Part shown: positions 16,064-25,099 of the stretch, one piece after another
Numbering within the stretch: position 1 is the first letter of the stretch
Layout: each line of letters begins with the position of its first letter
Assembly (NCBI RefSeq): GCF_030687395.1
Contig: NZ_CP117430.1
Location: forward strand, 3,410,001 to 3,474,000
Source of the DNA: Pseudomonas wuhanensis
Lineage (GTDB): Bacteria; Pseudomonadota; Gammaproteobacteria; Pseudomonadales; Pseudomonadaceae
Direction: 5' to 3'
DNA: 64,000 nucleotides
Made by a program: the position numbers and the translations under genes
The notes under the pieces: generated by a model
What the model saw: the letters and a program-made list of their open reading frames with translations, nothing else
Told to the model about the DNA's origin: nothing
Database searches by the model: none

Positions 16064-16987
16064 TCACTTCGCCAGGCGCTTGAGGCCAATCACCATCCCC
16101 CCCGCCCCGAGCATCATCGCCGTCAGAAACAACGGATAGGAAAGCCACCACGGCGTGCCGGCGGTCATCATGCTGAACTCGGACATACCGCCAATGCTCG
16201 CAATCAGGTTCAACGGCAGAAACACCACGTTGATCAACGTCAGTTTGCGCAGCAGGTTGTTCATACTGTTGTTCATCAGGTTGCCCCGCGCATCGATCAG
16301 CCCGGAAAACACCGTGGAGTAGATTTCCGCCTGTTTGTAGCACTGGTTGTTTTCGATAATCAGGTCGTCGATCAAACCAATGGCTTCAGCGCTGAAGTGT
16401 TCCTTCGCCGCATGATTACGCAGCCGGGTCAGGACCGCGCCGTTGCTGTGAATAGCGTTGATGTAATAGATCAGGCTTTCGCTGAGGTTGAACATCTGAA
16501 TCAGGTGCTGGTTCTGCATCGAGGCATTGAATTTTTGTTGCAACTCCCGGGCAACCATCTTGATCACCTTGAGGTGCCCCAGATAGTGGTGAATGTTGTT
16601 GAACAACAGGTCGAGCAACACATCCAGTGGCGTGTTCAGTGACTGCCGCGTGCCGAGGCCGCTGAGCGGCGAGTCGTCGGTGGCGATCACCAGCAGACGC
16701 CCCGGGGAAAACAGCAAGCCGCAGGACGACACTTCGAAGGCCAGGCTGCCGCCACCGGAGTAGTTTTCCGGGCGCTTCCAGATCAGGAACAGGTTGTCGG
16801 GGTGGAACTCGATGCGCGACACCTCGTCGGGGTCCAGGGCTGAGGCCAGAGCGTGTTCGTCGAGTTTGAAATGGCTGTGCAACAGATCCCGTTCGGCCGC
16901 GTCGGGGTTACTGAATAGCATCACGTCGGCGTCTAGCCGCTCAATCGCGTGCAGGGCGCCGTGGCTCAGCTCAAAACTCTTGATCAT
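16064..16987 (-). CDS. CorA-like divalent cation transporter with GMS in place of GMN
   Basis: 307 residues. A long cytoplasmic N-terminal domain rich in helices (LLFNNIHHYLGHLKVIKMVARELQ region) precedes two C-terminal membrane segments, the layout of the CorA/ZntB family. At the end of the first segment, where CorA has the selectivity motif Gly-Met-Asn, this protein reads GMS (about residues 267-269). The start at 16987 opens with MIKSFELSHGALHAIE; an upstream extension overlapping the ligase gene is rejected. It lies 7 bases after the ATP-grasp gene on the same strand, so the two are probably co-transcribed. Confidence 0.85.
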   Translation of the reverse strand: MIKSFELSHGALHAIERLDADVMLFSNPDAAERDLLHSHFKLDEHALASALDPDEVSRIEFHPDNLFLIWKRPENYSGGGSLAFEVSSCGLLFSPGRLLVIATDDSPLSGLGTRQSLNTPLDVLLDLLFNNIHHYLGHLKVIKMVARELQQKFNASMQNQHLIQMFNLSESLIYYINAIHSNGAVLTRLRNHAAKEHFSAEAIGLIDDLIIENNQCYKQAEIYSTVFSGLIDARGNLMNNSMNNLLRKLTLINVVFLPLNLIASIGGMSEFSMMTAGTPWWLSYPLFLTAMMLGAGGMVIGLKRLAK

Positions 16988-16994
16988 CGGCCGC

Positions 16995-18581
16995 TCACCA
17001 GGCTTGGCCGCGGCGTTTGAGCTCCAGCCGACGGACAAACTCTTCCAGCACCAAGGAATACAAATCGTCCTGCAAGTAGGCGTCTTCGATGCCTGCGTCC
17101 ATGTTCGGGTTGTCGTTGACTTCGATCACCACCACTTTGTCGCCGGACTGTTTCAGGTCAACGCCGTAGAGGCCGTCGCCAATGAGATTCGCGGTTTTTA
17201 CCGCCAGTTCAACCACCGCTCGCGGCGCTTCGTGAACCGCCAGGGTGCGGCATTCGCCGTTGATGTCCTGGCCTTTGGCTTTGTGGTTGTAGATCTGCCA
17301 ATGGCCCTTGGACATAAAGTACTGGCAGGCAAAGATTGGTTTGCGGTTGAGCACGCCAATGCGCCAGTCGTATTCGGTGTAGAAGAATTCCTGGGCCAGC
17401 AGCAATACCGAGTGTTCGAACAGTTCGGCGGTGGCTTCAAGCAAGGCTTGCTGGCTTTCAACCTTGATAACGCCCTTTGAGAAACAACCGTCGGGTATCT
17501 TCAGCACCAGTGGAAACCCCAGACGCTCGCCTACCCGCTCGAAATCTTCCGGTCGTTCCTTGTAGAGGATTTCAGTGGCGGGCATACCCAGCTGATGGCT
17601 TTTGAGCAAATCAGTCAGGTACACCTTGTTGGTGCAGCGCAGGATCGACGCCGGGTCATCCATCACCACCAAACCTTCGCTCTCGGCTTTTTTGGCGAAG
17701 CGGTAGGTGTGGTTGTCGACGCTCGTTGTCTCGCGGATCAGGAGCCCGTCGTATTCGGCGATTCGGGCGTAGTCCTTGCGTTCAATCAGCTCGACGTCGA
17801 TGCCTAGTGTCTTGCCGACCCTGACAAAGTTGTCCAAAGCCTTGGGATTAGAGGGCGGTAATGCTTCTAGCGGATCGTGCAGAATGGCCAGGTCATAACG
17901 GGCCAATCGCCTGGAGCGCGGCATGCGCCAGATCTTGCGACTGAAACTGTCGAGCGCATGAGCGAACTGATCTTCCTGATCTCCACGCAACTTATGCAAG
18001 GCACCAAACTTTACACCTTCGATATGCCAACCGTTAGTTCGACGAAACTCAACCAGCAATATCGGACAAGGAAAAACCTCGAACAACTGTCGAGCCAGAT
18101 CCTGTAATGGTTCGATAGAAGTTTTGCCGAAGTACAGTGTCAGGGTAAACCCTTCGGTATCGCTGTAAAGGTGATTGCTGAGGGCTTTTTCCAGGGTTTT
18201 ATCCAGATCATCCAGGGCCAGGCCATACAGGGATTTACGGGTCAGTTCGCTGATGGTTCGCACCGATGGAATAACCTTGTGCCCCCGCGCTTCGGCCAGC
18301 AGCGAGCAGTAATAACCGTGCCCGAGGTACTTGTAGCTGCGGCACAGGTTGATCACCTGAACCCGCTTGCCCTGCTCGTTGTCGCGGGTCTGTTCGAGGT
18401 ATTCCTGGGCAGTGACGATGTCTTCACTGGGAAAGTAGGAGGCCCAGTCTTCCTTGCGTTCGACGATGATCATCAACTGGCTGGAAGTTCTGATCGAGCC
18501 ATTTAAATAATTTGCAGAAGTTATTGCTGTCGGCAACTTTTGCTCAGATACTTCGCGCCAATGACCTTGTACCGCTGACAT
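16995..18581 (-). CDS. RimK-like ATP-grasp ligase with N-terminal RLAN-type domain
   Basis: 528 residues, starting MSAVQGHWREV at 18581. Residues about 30 to 200 form an alpha/beta domain (LMIIVERKEDWASYFPSEDI, then VQVINLCRSYKYLGHGYYCS) like the RLAN domain found fused to RimK-type ligases. The C-terminal half is an ATP-grasp domain: FPLVLKIPDGCFSKGVIKV, and the Mg-binding end VVVIEVNDNPNMDAG. Such enzymes join an amino acid to a carboxylate using ATP. A fused GNAT/C39-peptidase gene is transcribed divergently 92 bases away, a pairing reported computationally for predicted peptide-modifying amidoligase systems. Substrate unknown. Confidence 0.88.
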   Translation of the reverse strand: MSAVQGHWREVSEQKLPTAITSANYLNGSIRTSSQLMIIVERKEDWASYFPSEDIVTAQEYLEQTRDNEQGKRVQVINLCRSYKYLGHGYYCSLLAEARGHKVIPSVRTISELTRKSLYGLALDDLDKTLEKALSNHLYSDTEGFTLTLYFGKTSIEPLQDLARQLFEVFPCPILLVEFRRTNGWHIEGVKFGALHKLRGDQEDQFAHALDSFSRKIWRMPRSRRLARYDLAILHDPLEALPPSNPKALDNFVRVGKTLGIDVELIERKDYARIAEYDGLLIRETTSVDNHTYRFAKKAESEGLVVMDDPASILRCTNKVYLTDLLKSHQLGMPATEILYKERPEDFERVGERLGFPLVLKIPDGCFSKGVIKVESQQALLEATAELFEHSVLLLAQEFFYTEYDWRIGVLNRKPIFACQYFMSKGHWQIYNHKAKGQDINGECRTLAVHEAPRAVVELAVKTANLIGDGLYGVDLKQSGDKVVVIEVNDNPNMDAGIEDAYLQDDLYSLVLEEFVRRLELKRRGQAW

Positions 18582-18673
18582 AGTGATTGATCCATTGAAG
18601 AACAAGACCTTTCCTATTAAGCACGAACTTTTTCGAAAGTCCCGTTTCGTTACGCAACTTTTACGGCGGTCAT

Positions 18674-19771
18674 ATGAATCCTGTTTTTCGCTTGGCGGTA
18701 GTTGAAGACATACCGGCACTGCTGGCACTCGAACAGCAATGTTTCACCACGGACCGGCTCAACAGTCGCAGTTTTCAATGGATGATTAGTCGGGCTCACG
18801 GGCAACTGCTGGTGGCCCAACGTGGCGAGCAATTAGTGGGCTATGCGGTGGTGCTGTTTCACCGGGGCACTTCATTGGCGCGCCTGTACTCGATTGCGAT
18901 AGCCCTTGATGCTCGCGGCAGTGGACTGGGCAAGCAATTGCTCGAACGTGTCGAGGCCTGCGCCGTTGAGCATGACTGCGCCTACCTGAGGCTGGAAGTG
19001 CGTATCGACAATCCGACGGCGATTGCTCTGTATGAGCGCAACGGCTACCGGCGTTTCGCGCTGATTCACGACTATTACCAAGACCATGCCGACGCGCTGC
19101 GATTGGAAAAACGTATCCTCCACCACCACGATTCACGCAACATCAAGGTGCCTTACTACCCGCAGACCACCGAGTTCACCTGTGGCCCGGCCTGCCTGCT
19201 GATGGCCATGGGCGCGCTGCAAGACGATCGAGCGTTGGAGCGCGGCGAAGAACTGCAAATCTGGCGTGAGGCGACCACGGTGTTCATGACGTCTGGTCAC
19301 GGTGGCTGCAGCCCTCAAGGTCTGGCGCTGGCAGCATGGCGGCGTGGCTTTCGGGTGCGGCTGCAACTGAGCATGGCCGGGCCGCTGTTTCTCGACGGTG
19401 TGCGCGATGCTCATAAAAAGGATGTAATGCGCCTGGTACACGAGGAGTTCACGGCGCAGCTGCAAGCCACCGACGTGGAACGAATGATCGGCGGACCACT
19501 GGATCTGCCACGGTTACTGCACGATGGTGGACAGCCGCTGGTATTGATCAGCAGCTATCGCCTGACCCGTTCCAAGGCGCCGCACTGGGTGATCGTCACC
19601 GATTGCGATGAAGAGTTCGTCTACCTGCATGATCCGGATGTGGATCACAGCCAGCATCGTCAGCCGATGGACTGCCAGCACTTGCCGGTCAGCCATGGGG
19701 AATTCGACAAAATGTGCAGTTTCGGACGAGGCAAGCTGCGGGCTGCGGTGATTCTCTACCGGCGTGAGTAA
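18674..19771 (+). CDS. GNAT acetyltransferase fused to C39-like cysteine peptidase
   Basis: 365 residues with two domains. Residues 1 to about 150 are a RimI-like GNAT fold: IALDARGSGLGKQLLERVE is the acetyl-CoA loop and RIDNPTAIALYERNGYRRF the C-terminal signature. Residues about 155 to 365 are a papain-like peptidase C39-type domain: YYPQTTEFTCGPACLLMAM with nucleophile C170, and APHWVIVTDCDEEFVYLHDP with H304 and a following Asp. Both domains appear catalytically intact. It may acetylate and cleave a peptide, likely the product or target of the divergent ATP-grasp ligase (inference). TTACGGCGGTCAT lies before the ATG; the ribosome site is weak. Confidence 0.88.
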   Translation: MNPVFRLAVVEDIPALLALEQQCFTTDRLNSRSFQWMISRAHGQLLVAQRGEQLVGYAVVLFHRGTSLARLYSIAIALDARGSGLGKQLLERVEACAVEHDCAYLRLEVRIDNPTAIALYERNGYRRFALIHDYYQDHADALRLEKRILHHHDSRNIKVPYYPQTTEFTCGPACLLMAMGALQDDRALERGEELQIWREATTVFMTSGHGGCSPQGLALAAWRRGFRVRLQLSMAGPLFLDGVRDAHKKDVMRLVHEEFTAQLQATDVERMIGGPLDLPRLLHDGGQPLVLISSYRLTRSKAPHWVIVTDCDEEFVYLHDPDVDHSQHRQPMDCQHLPVSHGEFDKMCSFGRGKLRAAVILYRRE

Positions 19772-19772
19772 A

Positions 19773-19869
19773 CCTGTGGCGAGGGAGCTTGCTCCCGTTC
19801 GAGTGCGAAGCAGTCGATTGCATGGGGGGCGCTTGGCACCCCAGCGGGAGCAAGCTCCCTCGCCACAGG
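19773..19869. repeat. REP doublet, GGCGAGGGAGCTTGCTCCCG family
   Basis: Inverted copies CTGTGGCGAGGGAGCTTG and CAAGCTCCCTCGCCACAG at the two ends of a 97-base element. This is a second repeat family, distinct from GGGAGCGGGCTTGC, placed between convergent genes where it could serve as a termination structure. Confidence 0.9.
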
Positions 19870-19878
19870 TTATGCGTT

Positions 19879-21030
19879 TTACTTCAACCCAACCTTGTAC
19901 AACACACCATCGTCCTCATCGGTCAGCAAATACAAATACCCATCCGGCCCCTGCCGTACATCGCGAATCCGTTTATTGAGTTCACCGAGCAACCGCTCTT
20001 CGTGAACGACTTTGTCGCCTTCGAACTGCAGGCGAATCAGTTCCTGACTCACCAGCGCCCCGATAAATACGTTGTGCTGCCAGGCCTTGAAGCGATCGCC
20101 GTCGTAGAAGGCCATGCCGCTCAGGCCCGGGGACTTTTCCCAGACATGGTGCGGGGCCACGGTGCCTTCGGCGGTTTCGCCCTTGGCTTCCGGGATCGGC
20201 AGGCCGGAATAGTTGATGCCGTGGGTTGCCAGCGGCCAGCCGTAGTTCTTGCCTCGTTCGATGATGTTGATCTCGTCACCGCCTCGGGGGCCGTGCTCAT
20301 TTTCCCAGAGTGTGCCGCTCCAGGGGTTGAGTGCCGCGCCTTGCGGGTTGCGTTGGCCGTAGGACCAGATTTCCGGGCGAACGCCTTTTTGCCCGACAAA
20401 GGGGTTGTCCTTCGGCACCTTGCCATCCGGGTAGAGCCGCACGACCTTGCCTTGGAGCTTGTCGAGGTCCTGCGCCGTGGGCCGGTCGTTATTCTCGCCC
20501 AGGGTGATGAACAGATAACCGTCGCGGTCGAACACCAGCCGCGAGCCGAAATGATTGCCGACCGAGAGTTTGGGCTCCTGACGGAAGATCACATTGAAAT
20601 CCTTGATCGCCGTCAGGTCTTCCGACAACCGTCCGCGACCGACCGCCGTGCCGGCCTTGCCGCCTTCACCGCCCCCTTCGGCGTAAGACAGATAGACCAT
20701 GCGGTCTTGCTTGAAATCGGGCGACAACACCACATCGAGCAACCCGCCTTGCCCCTTGGCCCAGACCTGAGGCACGCCACTGAGCGGGCCCGAAAGTTTG
20801 CCGTCGGCGCTGACCACCCGCAGGTTGCCGGGCCGCTCGGTCACCAGCATCCCTTGGCGGTCGGGCAGAAACGCCAGCGCCCAAGGGTGCTCCAGGCCTT
20901 TAACGATTGGCGTGAGCTCAACGGTGCCCTGCTCGCTTTTAAAATCCTGTGTTGGCGCCGCGAAGACGGGCGCCGTGACTGTCAATAACGCGCTGGCACA
21001 GAAAGTGGCCAAGAGGGTTTTACCCAACAT
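19879..21030 (-). CDS. PQQ-dependent aldose sugar dehydrogenase (YliI-like)
   Basis: 383 residues with a signal peptide ending around PVFA (residues 21-24), so periplasmic. The beta-propeller shows LTPIVKGLEHPWALAFLPD, then SVGNHFGSRLVFDRDGYLFI, GDEINIIERGKNYGWP and GLSGMAFYDGD, the pattern of soluble glucose/sorbosone-type dehydrogenases that oxidise aldoses with PQQ and calcium. Length is normal. The HFGSRL and GKNYGWP segments correspond to cofactor and substrate contact regions. It is followed downstream by a REP doublet. Confidence 0.92.
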   Translation of the reverse strand: MLGKTLLATFCASALLTVTAPVFAAPTQDFKSEQGTVELTPIVKGLEHPWALAFLPDRQGMLVTERPGNLRVVSADGKLSGPLSGVPQVWAKGQGGLLDVVLSPDFKQDRMVYLSYAEGGGEGGKAGTAVGRGRLSEDLTAIKDFNVIFRQEPKLSVGNHFGSRLVFDRDGYLFITLGENNDRPTAQDLDKLQGKVVRLYPDGKVPKDNPFVGQKGVRPEIWSYGQRNPQGAALNPWSGTLWENEHGPRGGDEINIIERGKNYGWPLATHGINYSGLPIPEAKGETAEGTVAPHHVWEKSPGLSGMAFYDGDRFKAWQHNVFIGALVSQELIRLQFEGDKVVHEERLLGELNKRIRDVRQGPDGYLYLLTDEDDGVLYKVGLK

Positions 21031-21081
21031 GCACGATTCCTTTTGTCGTCAAAATGGCTGGCAAGACTTCTGTCCTGCCGT

Positions 21082-21441
21082 TCAACGGTAGTTGCGGCCC
21101 GAGTCCCGGGGCGGTGGATTGGGAATGAATTTCGGTGGGCTGCTGGGAGCCGATCGATCTTGCGGATAGCGGTTGCCGATACCGCCGTTATCGAGCGTTG
21201 GGGGTCGTGGCACAGGCACCGTGTTTGGACCGCGGATCACCGGGATGCTTGGCTGGGTGCCTTGCATGCTGTTGGGATTGGCCCGACGGATCGGGCTGTT
21301 GTAGGGATTGTTATTGGTGCTGCCCGGCAGGTTCTGCGCCATCAGCAAGGACGAGGACGGCGATGCGGCGTCTGCCAGAGCCAAAGGGCTTAGCAGGCCA
21401 CTCAATGCCAGCGCGATGACGCCGAGCACACATCGGTTCAT
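21082..21441 (-). CDS. Exported proline/asparagine-rich hypothetical protein
   Basis: 119 residues; the start at 21441 follows GAGAGGTCCCC. A signal peptide (CVLGVIALALSGLLSPLALADA) precedes a low-complexity mature part rich in Pro, Asn, Ser and Arg (NNNPYNSPIRRANPN, PSSPPKFIPNPPPRDSG), probably disordered. No function can be assigned. It lies 51 bases upstream of the sugar dehydrogenase gene on the same strand and could be co-transcribed with it. Confidence 0.72.
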   Translation of the reverse strand: MNRCVLGVIALALSGLLSPLALADAASPSSSLLMAQNLPGSTNNNPYNSPIRRANPNSMQGTQPSIPVIRGPNTVPVPRPPTLDNGGIGNRYPQDRSAPSSPPKFIPNPPPRDSGRNYR

Positions 21442-21650
21442 GGGGACCTCTCTAAATGAGCGTGCCACATTTCATGGATGAATGAAGCCACGCTACGCCC
21501 AGGGTTCGAATTTGTTAACTGAAACCTCCCCCACAAGATGTAACACGAGTTAACGGCACCGCCGATCCGCCCGCAGGACCGGGCCGCTGCCGACTGAAAC
21601 TTTTGCCCTTGACCACAGGTCACCAGAACATCAACGACGAGATCACGACG

Positions 21651-22511
21651 ATGGCACGGGCAATCTGGAAAGGCGCAATCAGTTTCGGTCTGGTGCACAT
21701 CCCCGTGGCGCTGGTTTCGGCGACGTCTTCGCGCGGGATTGATTTCAACTGGCTCGACAGCCGCAGCATGGACCCGGTCGGCTACAAGCGCATCAACAAG
21801 GTCACCGGCAAGGAAGTCAGCCAAGAGCACATCGTCAAAGGGGTCGAGTACGAAAAGGGACGTTACGTGGTGCTCAGTGAAGAGGAGATTCGTTCGGCCC
21901 ATCCAGTGTCGACCCAAACCATCGATATTTTTGCCTTTGTCGCCAGCAAGCAGATCCCTCTGCAAAACATCGACACGCCCTACTACCTGGCGCCGGACAA
22001 GCGCGGCGGCAAGGTCTATGCGCTGTTGCGCGAAACCCTCAGCAAAACCGACAAGGTCGCGCTGGCCCGCGTTGTGTTGCATTCGCGCCAGCACTTGGCG
22101 GCGCTCATGCCGCTGGAATCAGCCATGGTGCTGGTGATGCTGCGATGGCCCGCCGAAGTGCGCAGCCTTGATCAACTGGAACTGGGCAGTGAAGTGACCA
22201 AGCCGGATCTGGCCAAAGGTGAGCTGGAGATGGCCAAACGACTGGTGGAGGACATGAGTGCCGACTGGACGCCCGAGGAGTACCGCGACAGCTTCGAAGA
22301 CAAGATAATGGCGCTGGTCGAGAAGAAAGCGAATGAAGGCAAGATCGAAGATGTCGAAACGGCGACAGGGGAAGAGGTGCGTAAAACCGCCGATGTTATC
22401 GATCTGACCGAGCTGCTCAAGCGGAGCCTAGGTGGCAAGGGTGGCGGTAAAACGACAGCAAAAGCCAAAACGACTACAGACAAAAAAGCCACGAAGCATT
22501 CTCGTGGCTGA
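21651..22511 (+). CDS. ku: Ku protein, non-homologous end joining
   Basis: 286 residues. ATG 21651 gives the canonical bacterial Ku N-terminus MARAIWKGAISFGLVHIPVA. The core beta-barrel region (KSLQ-like KQIPLQNIDTPYYLAPDKRGGKVYALL) and dimer region are complete, followed by a Lys/Thr-rich basic tail (KTTAKAKTTTDKKATKHSRG) like those that extend DNA binding. Ku binds DNA ends and recruits LigD; no ligD lies in this window. Its stop is immediately followed by a REP element. Confidence 0.95.
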   Translation: MARAIWKGAISFGLVHIPVALVSATSSRGIDFNWLDSRSMDPVGYKRINKVTGKEVSQEHIVKGVEYEKGRYVVLSEEEIRSAHPVSTQTIDIFAFVASKQIPLQNIDTPYYLAPDKRGGKVYALLRETLSKTDKVALARVVLHSRQHLAALMPLESAMVLVMLRWPAEVRSLDQLELGSEVTKPDLAKGELEMAKRLVEDMSADWTPEEYRDSFEDKIMALVEKKANEGKIEDVETATGEEVRKTADVIDLTELLKRSLGGKGGGKTTAKAKTTTDKKATKHSRG

Positions 22512-22570
22512 CCGCTCCCACAGGTTCGGCGGGCGCGTGGATACTGCGGGAGCGGGCTTGCCCGCGATGG
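22512..22570. repeat. REP element, complete copy plus shortened mate
   Basis: A complete copy GGGAGCGGGCTTGCCCGCGA (about 22548-22567) pairs with a shortened inverse copy (CCGCTCCCACAGG, about 22512-22524). The mate begins directly after the ku stop codon. Confidence 0.75.
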
Positions 22571-22593
22571 CGTCATGCGCCACAACGCAAAAT

Positions 22594-23505
22594 TCAGATC
22601 AAAACAAAAATCACCAGCAACCCACCAAAAACCGCCCACTTCTCCAGGTAGTAGCGAGTGCGGTTACGTTTCTTGAGCGCTTTGCCGCGCAGGCGAATCT
22701 TGTAGATTTTGGCGAACAAGCGGTTGATACCACCGACCTTGTCGCCGGCATCGTTCGGCGCCCCCGCCGCCGCCATCACCGTACGGCTGAACCAGCGGTT
22801 GAACGCCGCCGCCCAGCGATACTTCATCGGCCGCTCAATGTCACAGAACAGGATGATGCGGTTCTGCGCGGTGGTGTTTTCGGCGTAATGAATGAAAGTC
22901 TCATCGAACATCACCGCTTCGCCGTCGCGCCAATGGTAGTTCTCACCGTCGACGTTGATGTAGCAACCGGCATTGTTCGGCGTTTCCAGTCCCAAGTGAT
23001 AACGGTAGGAGCCGGCATACGGATCGCGGTGACGCACCAGTTTCGAACCCGGCGGCAATTCAGCAAACATCGCGGCCTTGATCGAGCCGATGCTTTGCAC
23101 CAGCTCAGTCGTGCGCGGGCAGAGCTTTGCGGCCGATGGGTGACTGTCGCCGTACCATTTCAGATAGAAACGTTTCCAGCCACTTTTGAAAAACGAGTTG
23201 AAACCAACGTCGTCGTACTGATTCGAACGCTTGATCTCCCCGGCCTTGAGCAGATTCTGGCCTTCGGCGCGAATCTCTTCCCAATGAGCCTGCAAAGGGC
23301 TCAAGTCGGGAAAGTCTGCCGGATTGAGATAAGGCTTATTGGGTGTTTTCGAGAACAGATAAAGGAAGCAATTGATCGGCGCCAGAAACGTCGAGTGGTC
23401 GCTCAGTTGGCGGCCTAATTTGTGGCGCACTTTTCCACGCAAGTGAACATATGCGATGGAGATGACATAAATAGCGGCAATAATAAGTTTCACGAAAATC
23501 GTCAC
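22594..23505 (-). CDS. lpxO: Lipid A hydroxylase LpxO
   Basis: 303 residues, an Fe(II)/2-oxoglutarate-dependent aspartyl/asparaginyl beta-hydroxylase-fold enzyme that 2-hydroxylates a secondary acyl chain of lipid A. An N-terminal membrane segment (VKLIIAAIYVISIAYVHL) anchors it. The metal ligands are in LVRHRDPYAGSYRYHLGL and ETFIHYAENTTAQNR (His-x-Asp...His), and a C-terminal hydrophobic segment (WAVFGGLLVIFVLI) may also anchor it. Length and motif order match LpxO proteins. Convergent with ku. Confidence 0.93.
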   Translation of the reverse strand: MTIFVKLIIAAIYVISIAYVHLRGKVRHKLGRQLSDHSTFLAPINCFLYLFSKTPNKPYLNPADFPDLSPLQAHWEEIRAEGQNLLKAGEIKRSNQYDDVGFNSFFKSGWKRFYLKWYGDSHPSAAKLCPRTTELVQSIGSIKAAMFAELPPGSKLVRHRDPYAGSYRYHLGLETPNNAGCYINVDGENYHWRDGEAVMFDETFIHYAENTTAQNRIILFCDIERPMKYRWAAAFNRWFSRTVMAAAGAPNDAGDKVGGINRLFAKIYKIRLRGKALKKRNRTRYYLEKWAVFGGLLVIFVLI

Positions 23506-23875
23506 ACGTCAGAAGTGAACAAACTGCGTCCCAATGGCGCGTTCTTGAGCCATGCCGACGGTCGGCACAGGGTCGAAAGATGGCATTTTAGCCATACTTT
23601 GTAATTAATAGTTAACCTTCAACTGTGAAAATGTGTCCACGTTATTGTTAGCGCGGGTCGGCCGTAATGCGAACCGCTCTCCCGATAGTAGCCTCCTGCC
23701 ATACCACCATCCGTCGCATATGTAAACACGACACTCAATACGAGGCCCTGTCTGGCTTAGGCTTTGCAAAGCCCGGACCTAGCAGCCCCAGAGCGACGTA
23801 ATTCTGACGCGGCGGCAATTAAATTAACGTTTAGGACTCCAGCGATACGCTTGGTCAGTCACCGGGAGATGTAAC
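23506..23875. other. Intergenic, start of an accessory stretch
   Basis: 370 bases upstream of lpxO with no recognisable gene. It has mixed composition, including an AT-rich patch TAATTAATAGTTAACC near 23601 and a GC-rich patch near 23660. It begins a 1.6 kb region up to 25100 with weak coding character and an integrase remnant. Confidence 0.5.
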
Positions 23876-24082
23876 GTGTCAACTCTCAATGAAATCGCAG
23901 CGAACCACGCGAGAATGGCTAAGGCAAAAGAAGAAGAGTCGACCGGGCTGAGTGAGCGACACCTTCAAATAGTGGGAAGTTTTGAAATCCCATCCATTGA
24001 TGAACAACAACACATTCCACTGCACCTCATCACCGGAGGGCAGGACAACCACCTCGGACAAGCCACTGGCTACTTGCTCTGA
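23876..24082 (+). CDS. Small hypothetical protein, doubtful
   Basis: A 68-residue frame starting GTG 23876 with GGGAGATGTAAC just upstream. It contains a polar N-terminal half (NHARMAKAKEEESTG) and SFEIPSIDEQQHIPLHLITGG. No family recognised. The ribosome site is reasonable, but neighbouring DNA looks degraded, so it may be a remnant. Confidence 0.4.
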   Translation: MSTLNEIAANHARMAKAKEEESTGLSERHLQIVGSFEIPSIDEQQHIPLHLITGGQDNHLGQATGYLL

Positions 24083-24172
24083 GTCTCGATCTGGTCAGTC
24101 ACCGGTTTGTCGCGCGCGGTTCAGCGTGCGGCAAAGCCAGAGTTTCAACTGCTGTTGCTCAGCGGCAAATAG

Positions 24173-24454
24173 TCATTGGCACCACTGCGACTCACAGGGT
24201 ATTGCGTCGTTGTCGCCGTCCATTTTCATTCCTGGGCAATTTTGCAGAAAGTTCTTGGCCTCTGCACACGAGGTCATCTGCGAACAATACTTGCGTCCAT
24301 CACATTTGAAAGGAGCTGAAACAGGCTTTGGCGCAGTCACGACTGTAGCGATTTGTTTGGGATTCGATAGTTGAGCCGCAGCCCAGGACTGTAGTTCAGG
24401 GGAAAGCTTCCAAGCCAACAGACCAACAACAAGCATCACCAAAATCAGTTTCAT
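24173..24454 (-). CDS. Excalibur-domain protein, membrane-anchored
   Basis: 93 residues from the ATG at 24454 (GGGAT four bases upstream; the ATG at 24469 would add five residues). A single N-terminal membrane segment or uncleaved signal (LILVMLVVGLLAWKL) is followed by a linker and a C-terminal excalibur domain: FKCDGRKYCSQMTSCAEAK, then DGDNDAIPCESQWC. The DxDxDxxxCE motif is the proposed calcium-binding loop and the Cys residues the conserved framework. Function unknown; these domains occur in surface or nuclease-linked proteins. Confidence 0.8.
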   Translation of the reverse strand: MKLILVMLVVGLLAWKLSPELQSWAAAQLSNPKQIATVVTAPKPVSAPFKCDGRKYCSQMTSCAEAKNFLQNCPGMKMDGDNDAIPCESQWCQ

Positions 24455-24799
24455 TTTGATCCCATCCATGATGAGAGACCATTTGCGCTCCCGCTATCGA
24501 TCAGGTGATGGTCAGCGGTGATGACAACGAAGCGCCAGCGCGCCCGGAAACCCGGCCCCTGACGAAGAAGAATAGACCCCTCTGCACCGCCCTGCGCGAC
24601 ATAAGGGAGACGAATCTGAATAGGTGCCCACCCTGACCAAGTGCTGGCCATTCAGTAATCCATCTGAAACACACCAGGCCGGGCAAGCGGTGCTGACTTT
24701 ACCCAGAGCCACGCCCGGTGTCCCGAACACAACGCTGAACAAAAATAACATCGACGTGTGATCAAGGAGTTCCCCTACGTGTGCCCGCCCCCTGAATGA
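24455..24799. other. Non-coding stretch, possibly degraded mobile DNA
   Basis: About 345 bases between the excalibur gene and the integrase remnant. Short frames on both strands have no credible starts or codon bias. It may be decayed upstream sequence of the integrase; nothing specific was recognised. Confidence 0.45.
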
Positions 24800-25099
24800 G
24801 CCAAACCATCAGACAGATCCCGGTTCTGCATAAACCAGCGCCGAACCTTGAAGAAGCGTGCGACACGTTATCGCCCACCGTACAACTGCCGTCACACTTA
24901 TGCGACAATATGCACAATGTCTGGCATGAATCCCGCCTTTATTGCCCAACAGCTTGGACACAGCGTCCAGATGCTGCTCTCGACTTATGCGCGCTGGTTG
25001 AACTCTAGCGGTGACTGGGGAGAGATGGAAAGAAACTCCAGAACGCCCCAGGAATGGCCTAAGCGCCAATTGCGCAGCTCGCAACCCATTGATAGGTAA
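24800..25099 (+). pseudogene. Tyrosine recombinase (phage integrase) C-terminal remnant
   Basis: An open stretch of about 99 codons carries the catalytic C-terminus of a phage-type integrase: PPYNCRHTYATICTMSGMNP holds the RHxxY-type box, AQQLGHSVQMLLSTYARWL holds the second His (GHS) and the nucleophile Tyr. The N-terminal and core-binding domains are missing and the frame is closed by a stop at 24797-24799. The only candidate start in frame (TTG 24848) would encode 83 residues, too short to function. It ends 5 bases before the ybiT start codon. Confidence 0.82.

Noticed and set aside
19789..20988. A 399-codon plus-strand frame opposite the sugar dehydrogenase
   Set aside because: It begins inside a REP doublet and mirrors the dehydrogenase codons; no recognisable motif.
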